The notes beneath the pieces are model-generated. The model searched no databases. It was not told the origin of the DNA and saw only the letters and a list, made by a program, of their open reading frames with translations. A program made the position numbers and the translations under genes. Shown piece by piece: positions 8,488 to 16,039 of a stretch of DNA of 47,381 nt. The stretch lies in NCBI RefSeq assembly GCF_014650915.1, contig NZ_BMVW01000029.1, forward strand, positions 1 through 47,381, read 5' to 3'. Position 1 is the first letter of the stretch. Each line of letters starts with the position of its first letter. This DNA comes from Streptomyces poonensis (GTDB lineage: Bacteria; Actinomycetota; Actinomycetes; Streptomycetales; Streptomycetaceae).

Positions 8488-9525
8488 GTGCTGGACGATC
8501 CCGGTCTGTACGGGCCTCGCCGGCCGCTGCCGCTGCGTGTGCGGCCGGTGCCGGGTGAGTCGACGGGGTCGTTCGTGAACCGGCTCGCGCACGCCAACGG
8601 CCTGAGCCCGGCGGCGTTCCTCGACCGCGTCGGACAGGGCGAGGCATCCGCGTACACCGAACGGGTGGAGAAGTACCCGCAGTCCACCGAGATGTACATG
8701 AACGAGGCGGGGCTGCGCTATCTGGCTGTCCTTGCTGACCGTGCGGCTGGTCTTCTGCAGCAGGATCTGCCCAGCCTGGGCGCGGAGCACCTGCTGCCAG
8801 GCCAGGAGGCGGCGGAGTGGTGGTGGCGCTGGGAGCCCGTGGCGGGGCACCTCGTGCGGTACTGCCCACTGTGCGCTGATGCCCTGGGTGTCGGCCAGAC
8901 GGTGTGGCTGATGTCGCCGGACAGCTGGCAGGTCTGTCTGCGGCACGGTTACTGGTCGGACGACTCCCGCGGCCGTGGTCCGGACTTCGTGCAGCTGGCC
9001 GAGCTGCCCGAGACGGTGACGGCGCACCAGGTGCGGCAGCAGCTGGCCGAACGGTGGGGGCCGGCCGGCGAGGAGTTGTTCGCCGATGCCTTCCAGGTGG
9101 CGGTGTACTGGTGGACGCGGATGCCGGACACCGTGTGCTGGGTGCGGCGGGCCTGGACGGCTGGACTGGACGCGCGGGAGATGCGGGCGGCCCCACTGGT
9201 GATCTACCCGGAGGCCGCGGAACTCGCGCACGCCATGGTGGACTACGAATGCGCGGGGCGGCGGGATACGGCGGACCGGTCCCGATGGCTTGCGGGCGTG
9301 GAGCAGTTGATGGCCGGGTGGGGGGTGGACGTGACTGAAGGGCGTCAGGCGCTGCTGATGTGGCTGGGGCGCCACCGTAGGGGGGTGCCCGCGCCGTCCG
9401 GTCCGGCGGGCGGAAACGGGCTGCTACTTGGGGCGGGGCACAACCGGATCGCGTCCCGGACCGGTCCGGTGAGCCAACGCTCGTGCCTGACCTGGCAGTT
9501 GGGCATGGCGGCCGCCGACATGTAG
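8488..9525 (+). CDS. tniQ: TniQ family protein
   Basis: 345 aa from a GTG with AAGGG just upstream; an alternative GTG is at 8452. The N-terminus has the TniQ signature LPLRVRPVPGESTGSFVNRL followed by AHANGLSPAAFL. A zinc-binding pair YCPLC ... VCLRHGYW follows near residues 130-160. The rest is helical, without a second zinc finger. TniQ/TnsD proteins link a target-binding factor to the AAA+ regulator TnsC/TniB in Tn7- and Tn5053-like transposons. The other transposition genes are about 19 kb away (27992-32396), so this is either a detached member of that system or an independent TniQ. It ends just before a perfect palindrome and an initiator tRNA gene. Target-selection function is inferred from family. 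Confidence 0.75.
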   Translation: MLDDPGLYGPRRPLPLRVRPVPGESTGSFVNRLAHANGLSPAAFLDRVGQGEASAYTERVEKYPQSTEMYMNEAGLRYLAVLADRAAGLLQQDLPSLGAEHLLPGQEAAEWWWRWEPVAGHLVRYCPLCADALGVGQTVWLMSPDSWQVCLRHGYWSDDSRGRGPDFVQLAELPETVTAHQVRQQLAERWGPAGEELFADAFQVAVYWWTRMPDTVCWVRRAWTAGLDAREMRAAPLVIYPEAAELAHAMVDYECAGRRDTADRSRWLAGVEQLMAGWGVDVTEGRQALLMWLGRHRRGVPAPSGPAGGNGLLLGAGHNRIASRTGPVSQRSCLTWQLGMAAADM

Positions 9526-9535
9526 GCGTCATCGA

Positions 9536-9573
9536 GTGGAGGGCTCGCAACCGTACGGTTGCGAGCCCTCCAC
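9536..9573. terminator. Bidirectional 38-bp perfect palindrome
   Basis: Bases 9536-9573 form a perfect palindrome centred on GTAC at 9553-9556, with no unpaired loop. It sits exactly between the convergent tniQ-like gene (stop at 9525) and the tRNA (3' end at 9581), so it most likely terminates both. Confidence 0.8.
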
Positions 9574-9580
9574 CTTGCAG

Positions 9581-9654
9581 TAGCGGGGACAGGATTTGAA
9601 CCTGCGACCTCTGGGTTATGAGCCCAGCGAGCTACCGAGCTGCTCCACCCCGCG
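9581..9654 (-). tRNA. Initiator tRNA-fMet, anticodon CAT
   Basis: The minus strand begins CGCGGGGTGGAGCAG, has the anticodon loop CTCATAA, the T-loop GGTTCAAATCC, and ends CCCCGCTA. Two initiator hallmarks are visible: position 1 (C) is unpaired with position 72 (T), and the anticodon stem carries three consecutive G-C pairs (GGG/CCC). It is 74 bases without an encoded CCA; the next genomic bases are CTG. An extra initiator tRNA among accessory genes near a replicon end is unusual. It may be a functional spare, or a relic of integration at a tRNA. Confidence 0.93.
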
Positions 9655-9843
9655 TCGGTGAACACCACCGTACGTCATAGCGGCGGGCGCTGGAGACCAT
9701 TATGGGCCGGGGGTCGTATGTTCCGGATCTTTGTGGCCCTCGAGGTCGGCCTGACCTGGCCGTAGGTGCGGCGTCCGGCGCGCTGGCCGTGAACCATTTC
9801 CCGGTCCGGAGCCTGTTGTCCGGCAGTGGAATACTGGCCCGCC

Positions 9844-10608
9844 ATGACACTGGCTCACGCCGCCACCAGTCGGCCCGTCGTGGACGTGGACGACCCCGCC
9901 ACGTGGCCCCGGCCGCTGGCAGATCTCATCTACAAGATCGCCCACGAAGCCGAATTGGACGAGCCGGAGCTGTACGTCGACTTGGAGTTGGAGGACAGGG
10001 AGGCGCAGGTCCTCGACCTGCTCCGCGGCCACCTTCTGCGGGCGCAGCACTGCACCAGGCTGCTCGACCATGAGGCCGATGCGATTCGTGCCCATGGCCT
10101 GCGACCCCTGGATGCCGCTCTCGTTGATGACCGCCTGGATCAGGCCCATGAGCGGGGCTATCTGACCGCCGCTGAGCGGGAGGTACTGCGCTCCCAGAGC
10201 ATGGTCGCCCCGGGGAGGCAGAGGATGGGCAGTCGAGAGGGTCAGATCTGCCTGACCCTCTCGGCCGAGGCCACCTCTCACGACATCGGCGGGGCGTGGC
10301 GGCTGCTGTCCTTCTGGGGCGGCGAGGCGATCTACTGGCAGCACTGCGACGACCCTGCCGGTGTTGCTCAGAGACTGCGCAGCCTGGGCCGGCCCGCACT
10401 GGTCACCGCCTACGTGGACCTGGCCAGTTCCGGCAGGCACCTCGTCTTCAAATCGGTGGTGCACACCTTCGTCGGCAAGGCCATCGGCTACGCCCCTGCC
10501 AACGCCGACGTCCTCTACCGCAACGCGATCCCGCCGCAGCACGTCGAGTCCGTCGTCTTCCCCGGCGATCCCGCCTACGACCGGCTTTGGGGCCTGCCCA
10601 CCGCTTGA
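9844..10608 (+). CDS. Unknown protein, possibly ADP-ribosyltransferase-like
   Basis: 254 aa from the ATG at 9844; an alternative ATG lies at 9826. No family was recognised with confidence. The central region reads QHCTRLLDHEADAIRAHGL, and the C-terminus reads YRNAIPPQHVESVVFPGD followed by PAYDRLW. That layout (an H-x-T/R strand, a helix, then GL, and a late 'I-P-x-x-V' strand) resembles ADP-ribosyltransferase-fold proteins such as KptA/DarT relatives, but I cannot point to a complete catalytic triad. A second notable segment is WRLLSFWGGEAIYWQH. It is a single gene with its own promoter region after the tRNA, convergent with the tpg-like gene. Confidence 0.55.
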   Translation: MTLAHAATSRPVVDVDDPATWPRPLADLIYKIAHEAELDEPELYVDLELEDREAQVLDLLRGHLLRAQHCTRLLDHEADAIRAHGLRPLDAALVDDRLDQAHERGYLTAAEREVLRSQSMVAPGRQRMGSREGQICLTLSAEATSHDIGGAWRLLSFWGGEAIYWQHCDDPAGVAQRLRSLGRPALVTAYVDLASSGRHLVFKSVVHTFVGKAIGYAPANADVLYRNAIPPQHVESVVFPGDPAYDRLWGLPTA

Positions 10609-10676
10609 TTGACCGCTCCGGTCGCCCCGGTGGAGTGTCCGGCATCCCTCCCCCTGGCCCGAGAGATGGGCAGCGT

Positions 10677-11252
10677 CTACGCGGCGAAGCCGATGTTTTT
10701 GACGTACTCGTACTGGCCCCACTGGGAGCCGAGATCGGGCAGGACATCGGCGGTCCAGGCGTCGTCCAGGCCCTGGTGGTCACCGGCTGCCCAGGACGCG
10801 ACGATCTTGTCCCAGCGGCGCACGTTCATCGTCCGGTGTGCCACCACCCGCTGGAGCTGGCGCGCCACGCCGGACTGGTCGAGGGGGTGGATCTCCACGC
10901 GAGTGCCGCGACCCTCGCGGTTGAGGCGGGCGATGAGGTGGCGGGCGACGTTGCGGCGCCGCACCGCCCGGTAGGCGGCGTCGATGCGTTCCAGGTTGGC
11001 CTTCGAGGGACGGCGGGTGCCCTCCAGCCATGCCTTCAGCGTCCGGTCGCTCACGGTCAGTCCGGCGTCCTTGGCCGCCTGCCAGGCCCTGTCCGATGTC
11101 GTCAGGTAGTGCAGGCGGGCCATCAGGCCACGCCTGGCGGTCACCGGGGTGGCGATGTGAGCGGCGAGCCAGTCGAGCTGGCGGGCGACGGCTTCGCTGC
11201 CCTTGATCCCGCTCGCACCAAACTTCCCGAAGTCGATGTTCTTCTCCGGCAT
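10677..11252 (-). CDS. tpg: Tpg-like terminal protein candidate
   Basis: 191 aa. It is immediately downstream of the tap-like gene: that gene's TAG at 11253-11255 abuts this ATG at 11252, with AGGAG about eight bases upstream. A helix-turn-helix covers about residues 50-85 (KDAGLTVSDRTLKAWLEGTRR). An Arg-rich helical segment follows (AAYRAVRRRNVARHLIARL), and the protein ends with an acidic/aromatic tail (LDDAWTADVLPDLGSQ, YEYVKN). Size (~185 aa), HTH position and placement after a tap-like gene match Streptomyces terminal proteins, which are bound covalently to telomere 5' ends and prime fill-in synthesis. The sequence differs clearly from the archetypal Tpg, so the name is an inference from layout. 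A fragment of a second copy's tail lies at 46925-47056. Confidence 0.6.
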   Translation of the reverse strand: MPEKNIDFGKFGASGIKGSEAVARQLDWLAAHIATPVTARRGLMARLHYLTTSDRAWQAAKDAGLTVSDRTLKAWLEGTRRPSKANLERIDAAYRAVRRRNVARHLIARLNREGRGTRVEIHPLDQSGVARQLQRVVAHRTMNVRRWDKIVASWAAGDHQGLDDAWTADVLPDLGSQWGQYEYVKNIGFAA

Positions 11253-12812
11253 CTACTGCTCCTGCCCTGTGCCGGCTTCGGTGCCGGTCCCGGCGGTGTA
11301 CGTGTCCTTGACCTTCACCTCGGTAACCGAGCGGCCTTCGGGGAAGACACGGCGCCAGTCTCCGATGACGTGAAGTTCGTCGGTTCCCATCGCCCGCACG
11401 ACCGTCAGTCCCGCGTCGTGGGCCTTGAGCGCCTTCATCCAGAGGTTGGCGAATGCCTGGGAGCGAATGATGTGCATCCAGTCCGGGCGGTAGAGCTCCC
11501 GGTTGTAGTTCGACTCCCCCATCGTGGACACGAACTTGGAGTACATCGCCTTCACGTACTCAAACGTCAGCCCGTCGCCGTCAGCGATCGCGGTGTCGCG
11601 GGCATCCTTGAGGGCGATCCGGAACTTCTCCAGGAGGTTCTCGGTGGCTCCCGAGGTGTACGACTCGTGGATCTGGGGCGGCTCGCACAGGCCGTGCTTC
11701 GGTCCGGACAGACGCAGCAGCAGGCGCAGGGTCGGCTCGGTGACCCACAGGGGGCCTGGTTCGTCGCGCTGGCCGATCGGGTTGGGCAGCACCGCGTCGT
11801 GCTCCCAGGCGGGCGGGGTGATCAGGTGGACTCCGGCGCGGCGCCGGTCGTGCGCGAAGCCCGTGGAATGTTCCAGCTGGCCGAGCGGGAGGTGGGTCTT
11901 GAGAGCGCTCAAATAGGCGCCGTTGATGTCGAGTGCGGTGACCTCGTGCTTCCCGGGCGGCAGCTCGGGCCGCGTCCACTTGGGGCGGGCCTCCCAGATC
12001 TGGTCGGCGCCCCTGGAGGTCTGCTTCTTGAGGATGTCGGGGATCCAGGGGTGGGCGATCACGTCGTAGCGGGCGCCCTTGCGGGTCTCGTCCAGCAGGC
12101 GCATCGCGTCCGGGATGGCCCGCTTCAGCAGTACGGCGCTCGCGGCTTCGACGTCGCCCCGGTGCTCGGCGAGCACGGCGTGCACCGCTTCGTGGATCAA
12201 GTCGGCCGGCCCGGACGGCTCCTGGAACGCCCGCCCGCGCGGGGCCGTGCCTTTCCCGCCGGCCGGACGAGGCGGGCGTACTGTACGCGGCTCGTGGGCC
12301 TGGGTAGATGGCGCGGCGGGCTCGGGTTTCGGGGTTTCGACAGGGGTCGCTTGGCAGTCGGAGGGGTCCAGGTGCTGAGCGAATCCCGCCACGCGTTGTT
12401 CGGCGGGACGGCCGCACAGCACACACGGCTCGGGCACGGCGAGCAGCTCCACCTCGTCCTCGTCCTGGCCGACTTCCGGCGAAGACGTACAGGTGACGGC
12501 CGCCGCAGCAGTGCCTGATGCCACAGGCCGCTCCGCAGCCGGCTCCGCCATGGTCTTGGTTTCGGTCTCGGTGGCGAGCTTGGCGTTCAGCCCGTCCAGC
12601 AGATAGGCGTACTTGGTGCGGACCTCACCGGCCGGGTCCCGGCCGCTCTCCCATCCGCTGAGGGTGGACGGGCTCACCCCGAGCGCACGGGCCACCTGCG
12701 CCTTGGACAGCCGGGCTCGCTCCCGCAGCTCGCGGCGTACCTGGCAGGGCGGGAGTTCGGCCTGCGGGCCGACGGCGTCGAGGAGCGAGTCGATCGCGTC
12801 GAAGTCACTCAC
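11253..12812 (-). CDS. tap: Tap-like telomere-associated protein with polymerase-like motifs
   Basis: 519 aa from the GTG at 12812, which overlaps the upstream gene's TGA (GTGA). Residues ~33-60 form an XRE-type HTH (LSKAQVARALGVSPSTLSGW). A linker with a CxxC pair (CVLCGRP) follows, then a globular C-terminal half. In that half, in order, are DINGAYLSAL (~residue 294), YVKAMYSKFVSTM (~425) and MGTDELHVIGD (~478). By spacing and pattern these resemble motifs A, B and C of protein-primed family-B DNA polymerases (D-x-x-S-L-Y, K-x-x-x-N-x-x-Y-G, D-T-D). Tap is known to bind telomere DNA and recruit Tpg; archetypal Tap is ~740 aa, so this one is short. Polymerase activity is my inference. It is translated with its two operon partners. 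Confidence 0.65.
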   Translation of the reverse strand: MSDFDAIDSLLDAVGPQAELPPCQVRRELRERARLSKAQVARALGVSPSTLSGWESGRDPAGEVRTKYAYLLDGLNAKLATETETKTMAEPAAERPVASGTAAAAVTCTSSPEVGQDEDEVELLAVPEPCVLCGRPAEQRVAGFAQHLDPSDCQATPVETPKPEPAAPSTQAHEPRTVRPPRPAGGKGTAPRGRAFQEPSGPADLIHEAVHAVLAEHRGDVEAASAVLLKRAIPDAMRLLDETRKGARYDVIAHPWIPDILKKQTSRGADQIWEARPKWTRPELPPGKHEVTALDINGAYLSALKTHLPLGQLEHSTGFAHDRRRAGVHLITPPAWEHDAVLPNPIGQRDEPGPLWVTEPTLRLLLRLSGPKHGLCEPPQIHESYTSGATENLLEKFRIALKDARDTAIADGDGLTFEYVKAMYSKFVSTMGESNYNRELYRPDWMHIIRSQAFANLWMKALKAHDAGLTVVRAMGTDELHVIGDWRRVFPEGRSVTEVKVKDTYTAGTGTEAGTGQEQ

Positions 12813-13096
12813 CGGCTCGCCCCCTTCGTCTCGGCCCGGACGGAACGGCGCCGGTCGGCGTGTAGCGCCTCGCATGCTCTGGTCGGACCCGCAAGCAAGT
12901 CCAGGGCGCCGATGCCGTAATGCTCGGCCAGGACATCCACGTCGCGCAGGCTCCACGAAACGGCACCCGACTGCCGGCGCGACACCTGCGTCTGTGTCAG
13001 CCCCAGCACTGCCGCGACCGACCGCTGCGAGTCACCCGTCACCTGCATCAACGCGGCCACCGTCAACCGCAGCGACTCTTCCAAGGTCAATCCCAC
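12809..13096 (-). CDS. Small XRE-type regulator leading the tap-tpg operon
   Basis: 95 aa from the GTG at 13096; longer in-frame starts reach 13180 but add a low-quality leader. The helix-turn-helix is SQRSVAAVLGLTQTQVSRRQ, followed by LRDVDVLAEHYGIGALDLL, a typical Cro/CI-type second half. The stop overlaps the tap-like start by four bases, so the two are probably translationally coupled. A TACAAT hexamer lies six bases before the GTG, so the transcript may be leaderless. It is probably an autoregulator that sets expression of the tap-tpg pair, or a DNA-binding partner at the telomere. Confidence 0.75.
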   Translation of the reverse strand: MGLTLEESLRLTVAALMQVTGDSQRSVAAVLGLTQTQVSRRQSGAVSWSLRDVDVLAEHYGIGALDLLAGPTRACEALHADRRRSVRAETKGASR

Positions 13097-13102
13097 GCCC
13101 TC

Positions 13103-13108
13103 ATTGTA
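13103..13108 (-). promoter_or_regulatory. Candidate -10 element of the tap-tpg operon
   Basis: TACAAT on the minus strand ends six bases before the GTG at 13096 and would place the transcription start at or next to the start codon. The surrounding 13100-13190 is AT-rich for this genome. No convincing -35 element is seen. Confidence 0.45.
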
Positions 13109-13227
13109 TCCGAGTCGATGCAAATTCCGCATGGATATCAGCCAATTGCTTTCAATGATGCACAGAAGCTTCATCATCATGATCTGCGCGGGCCCTTGCT
13201 ATGGCAGTCTCTGCTCAGGCCTGCAAG

Positions 13228-13629
13228 TCAGCGATGAGGACCGTCTTGTTCACGCGGAATCCGGCGGGCCGCGCGCCGGGCGTCCCGCTTCGCCTGGCGT
13301 GCCTCTTCAACCGCCCGGTCGGACAGACACCGTGGGCACACGAGGTCCAGGACACGGCGGCGCAGGGCCCGGCGCAGTCGGGGCCCGGGAGGCATCGACC
13401 AACCGCGGCAGTAACGGTGCACCGTACGCGCGCGGGTGCCCAAGAGCGCGGCAACCGCGGAGGCGTTGCGGGTGTAGGCGGCCAGGAGGAATGCCATCTG
13501 CGCCTGGTGGCCGGCCGGGAACCGTGCGGCCAGCTCGGCCTGCTCCTCCGGATGGAGGAGGGCATCGTGGCGCTCGCAGCGCGGCGCCTTCCTGTTGTTG
13601 CGGGCGGGGCCCGGCGAGCTAGTGTTCAT
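13228..13629 (-). CDS. Small HTH protein, function unknown
   Basis: 133 aa from the ATG at 13629 (MNTSSPGPARNNRK). Third positions are strongly GC in this frame. The middle contains a homeodomain- or sigma-like helix-turn-helix (NASAVAALLGTRARTVHRYC), followed by a basic helix, a CPRC pair, and a very basic C-terminal helix (ARQAKRDARRAARR). It looks like a small DNA-binding protein. It lies upstream of, and in the same direction as, the tap operon with a gap of about 130 bases that contains the operon's probable promoter. It may regulate that operon; inference only. Confidence 0.6.
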   Translation of the reverse strand: MNTSSPGPARNNRKAPRCERHDALLHPEEQAELAARFPAGHQAQMAFLLAAYTRNASAVAALLGTRARTVHRYCRGWSMPPGPRLRRALRRRVLDLVCPRCLSDRAVEEARQAKRDARRAARRIPREQDGPHR

Positions 13630-14094
13630 GGCTTCAGGAGCCTGCCCCGGGCCGTCTGTGGACAGCGGCCGGCCTGAAGGCCTACGGCAGTTCTCGGCAG
13701 ACCACTCCGCCCAAGCCCCCCTCCCGCCCGCCGTCGTTCGGGCAGCGCGTCGAGCCTGTCCGCCGTACCGCTTCAGCCGGCGCCCCGGTTGCGGAGAACG
13801 CCGCGTACGCCACGCTCTCCCTGGTTTCCGCAACGGGCCGGTTCTGCAACGGGCGACGAGGGGAAGCGGCCTCCAAGGGGACGTCAGTCTACGGACCATG
13901 CTCCAGAACTGTGGCTGGCCTGTGTAAACACGCATCCTTCAGAGGGCTCGCGCAAGAAAGGTCGCATCCGGCAGCGGCCATCAACGACGACAGCTCGTCA
14001 CCATCGGCCGGGAAGCGATCACCTTTGCTGAGGTCCTTCCGCGCCCGCGCTTCGGTTCACTCGCACCGACGGCTCCCGTTTTGCCGCAGGGCGG
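13630..14094. other. Intergenic stretch without a convincing gene
   Basis: Short frames exist on both strands, but none has consistent codon bias. One imperfect inverted repeat (GTTGCGGA near 13787 with a TCCGCAAC copy near 13828) is visible. The region should hold the promoter of the small HTH gene and the 3' end signals of the UvrD-like gene. Confidence 0.4.
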
Positions 14095-15564
14095 TCAGCG
14101 TGCCGGCGGGTTTCCGTCGGGGTGCTCGTGGATCCAGGAGAGGCCGCCGAGGTCGAGGCGCCGGCGGGTGCGGGTGACGGCGACATAGGCGAGACGGGCT
14201 TCGCTGTCGCTGATCGGGCCGGGGACGGGGCGGCCGGTGTCGTCGTGCTTGTCGGTGTCCTTCGGCGGGGTGAAGTCGTCGGCGATCTTCACGCAGGGCC
14301 ATTCACGGCCTTTGGCCTTGTGGGCCGTTGACACGGTCACCTCGGCCTGTTGCTCCGGAGTGAGGTGAGCGAGGGCGGCCAGGATGGCGTCGGTGCCGTG
14401 GGTGTCGACGAGGTCGACCAGCGGCTGCAGGTCACGTCCGGCCGGGTCGTGGGCTGCGTAGTCCTGCAGTTCGCCCCAGGAGGGGAACAGCACCAGCTCG
14501 GGGTGGGAGGTGCGGCGGCCCTCCTTGAGGTCACGGGCGGCCAGGGCCAGGGCGCGCAGGCTGTCCCCTCCCCCGGCCAGCCCCACGCGGTATCCGGCGG
14601 CCAGCAGGTCCATGACGTGGGCCATGGCGCCGACGTTGGTGCGGCACAGCACGGCGTCGGGCCGGACGAGGTGCCCGAGTTCGGTAGGCACGGCGGGGGT
14701 GCCGGTCAGGCGGATCGGTGCCTCCGCGATGGAAAGCCAGCGGTTGGCCTCCTGGGCCAGGTGGGGGCCGAAGCGGAAGGACTGCGACAGGACGAGCTGA
14801 GTGCCCTCGAAGCCTGTCATGACGTCTTTGGCGCCGCGCCACTGGTAGATGGCCTGGGCGGAGTCGCCGACCATCACCAGCTGAGCGTGGCCGCGCTGAT
14901 CGAGAAAGATCTGTTCGACGACGGGGTTGGTGTCCTGGGCCTCGTCCAGCAGCAGGAAGTCGGCGTCGATCTTCGGCTGACTGAGAGCCCAGATCTTCAG
15001 GTAGTGGTCGTGGTCGAAGCGCACGGCCCCGTCGTCGGGGTGCTGCAGGTCGGCCCAGGCTTTGCGGGCGAACGGCACGATGTGGGCGGCGAGTTGGGTG
15101 TGCAGGTCCTTGTCTTCCAGACCGCGCAGGCGGGGGACGTGATGGCGGGTGATCGTCTCGTCGGCGGTGTGGCAGAAGCCGGCCACGGTGCGCAGCGTGG
15201 CGTTGGAGAGGGTCTTTTGTGAGATGTCGCGGTCGCCGATGCGGATCGGCTTGGTGATGCCGAGGGCCTGTCCGGTCTGCCAGGCCGGGCGGCGGGGGGC
15301 GTTCAGGCGGCGGGTGTAGCGGTGGCCGACGGCGGCGTAGGCCAGGGCGTGGGCGGTCTTGCACTGCACGGTGTCGGGGAAGCGGGTGCGTGCGTCCTGG
15401 GCGATGGCCCGGTTGTAGGCGAGGTAGCGGCCGCGGCGTTTGGTGGTGCGGGCGAGCAGGGTCAGGGTGGTGGTCTTGCCGGTACCCGCGCCGGCCTGCA
15501 GGGCGAGGTGGTGGCCGGCGTGGAAGGCGTCGGCCGCGGCCGTCTGTTCGTCGGTCGGGTTCAT
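14095..15564 (-). CDS. UvrD/Rep-type SF1 helicase
   Basis: 489 aa. All SF1A landmarks are present: the Q-motif region NPTDEQ at the N-terminus, Walker A AGAGTGKTT at ~24-32, LLLDEAQDTNP (Walker B), GDSAQAIYQWRGA (motif III), SQSFRFGP (motif IV), STAHKAKGREW (motif V) and LAYVAVTRTRRRL (motif VI). It is shorter than UvrD (~720 aa) because the 1B/2B insertions are reduced, as in many plasmid and phage SF1 helicases. Its ATG overlaps the preceding gene's stop (ATGA), so the two are coupled. Probable role: ATP-driven ssDNA translocation or unwinding in replication, transfer or repair of this replicon. Confidence 0.9.
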   Translation of the reverse strand: MNPTDEQTAAADAFHAGHHLALQAGAGTGKTTTLTLLARTTKRRGRYLAYNRAIAQDARTRFPDTVQCKTAHALAYAAVGHRYTRRLNAPRRPAWQTGQALGITKPIRIGDRDISQKTLSNATLRTVAGFCHTADETITRHHVPRLRGLEDKDLHTQLAAHIVPFARKAWADLQHPDDGAVRFDHDHYLKIWALSQPKIDADFLLLDEAQDTNPVVEQIFLDQRGHAQLVMVGDSAQAIYQWRGAKDVMTGFEGTQLVLSQSFRFGPHLAQEANRWLSIAEAPIRLTGTPAVPTELGHLVRPDAVLCRTNVGAMAHVMDLLAAGYRVGLAGGGDSLRALALAARDLKEGRRTSHPELVLFPSWGELQDYAAHDPAGRDLQPLVDLVDTHGTDAILAALAHLTPEQQAEVTVSTAHKAKGREWPCVKIADDFTPPKDTDKHDDTGRPVPGPISDSEARLAYVAVTRTRRRLDLGGLSWIHEHPDGNPPAR

Positions 15565-16037
15565 GCGGGGGCTGCTCCGGGGGTGCGGGTCAGGGCGTGG
15601 CCGACGGCTGCCAGGAGGTGTGCGGCCGTGGTGCCGGCGAGCAGGTGCTGCACGGCCCGGTCGAGCCGGTCGGCCTCGTCGCTGGCGTGCTGGGCCAGTG
15701 CGCGGTGCAGGGCCAGCTTCACGAAGAGTTCCGGGCTCTGCCCCGTTTCATGGGCGGCGTGGGGGATCGTGGCGTGGACGGTGGGCGGGAAGGCGAGGTT
15801 GAGCAGGACCTGCCCTGCGGCGTCCGGGTAGTGGGTGGTGATCACGTCCACGGGGAGCCGAGTGGCGAGGTGCTGGCGCAGCCGGTGTGCGGCGCGGCCG
15901 GGGGTTTTGGCGCGTACGAGGGCCATGAGGCGGGTGGTGTCGTGGTTGGTCGCGAGCGGCAGCACGCGGGCGGCGTCACGGAGCTCCGCCGGGACCAGCG
16001 GGCGCGTCAGGAGGATTTCCAGGGCGTGGTGCGGCAT
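15561..16037 (-). CDS. Helical protein of unknown function, coupled to the UvrD-like helicase
   Basis: 158 aa from the ATG at 16037, two bases after the upstream stop, with AGAGAGG as a ribosome site. Almost entirely helical, with many Ala, Leu and His (PHHALEILLTRPLVPAELRD; MALVRAKTPGRAAHRLRQHL). No known domain was recognised. The tight coupling on both sides (2-base gap upstream, 4-base overlap downstream) makes a partner or loader for the UvrD-like helicase plausible. There is no signal peptide, membrane segment or metal motif. Confidence 0.65.
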   Translation of the reverse strand: MPHHALEILLTRPLVPAELRDAARVLPLATNHDTTRLMALVRAKTPGRAAHRLRQHLATRLPVDVITTHYPDAAGQVLLNLAFPPTVHATIPHAAHETGQSPELFVKLALHRALAQHASDEADRLDRAVQHLLAGTTAAHLLAAVGHALTRTPGAAPA

Positions 16038-16039
16038 TG

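Noticed and set aside
9345..9668. Minus-strand frame of 107 aa containing RWAHNPEVAGSNPV
   Set aside because: This is the well-known spurious translation of a tRNA gene and its flanks; the tRNA-fMet and the convergent tniQ-like gene explain the DNA.
10296..12518. Long plus-strand frame (740 aa)
   Set aside because: It is antisense to the tap- and tpg-like genes, rich in Gly/Arg/Val with no domain; it arises from the GC-biased third positions of the real genes.
13595..13927. Plus-strand frame upstream of the small HTH gene
   Set aside because: Codon bias is poor, and it overlaps the better-supported minus-strand gene start and its promoter region.
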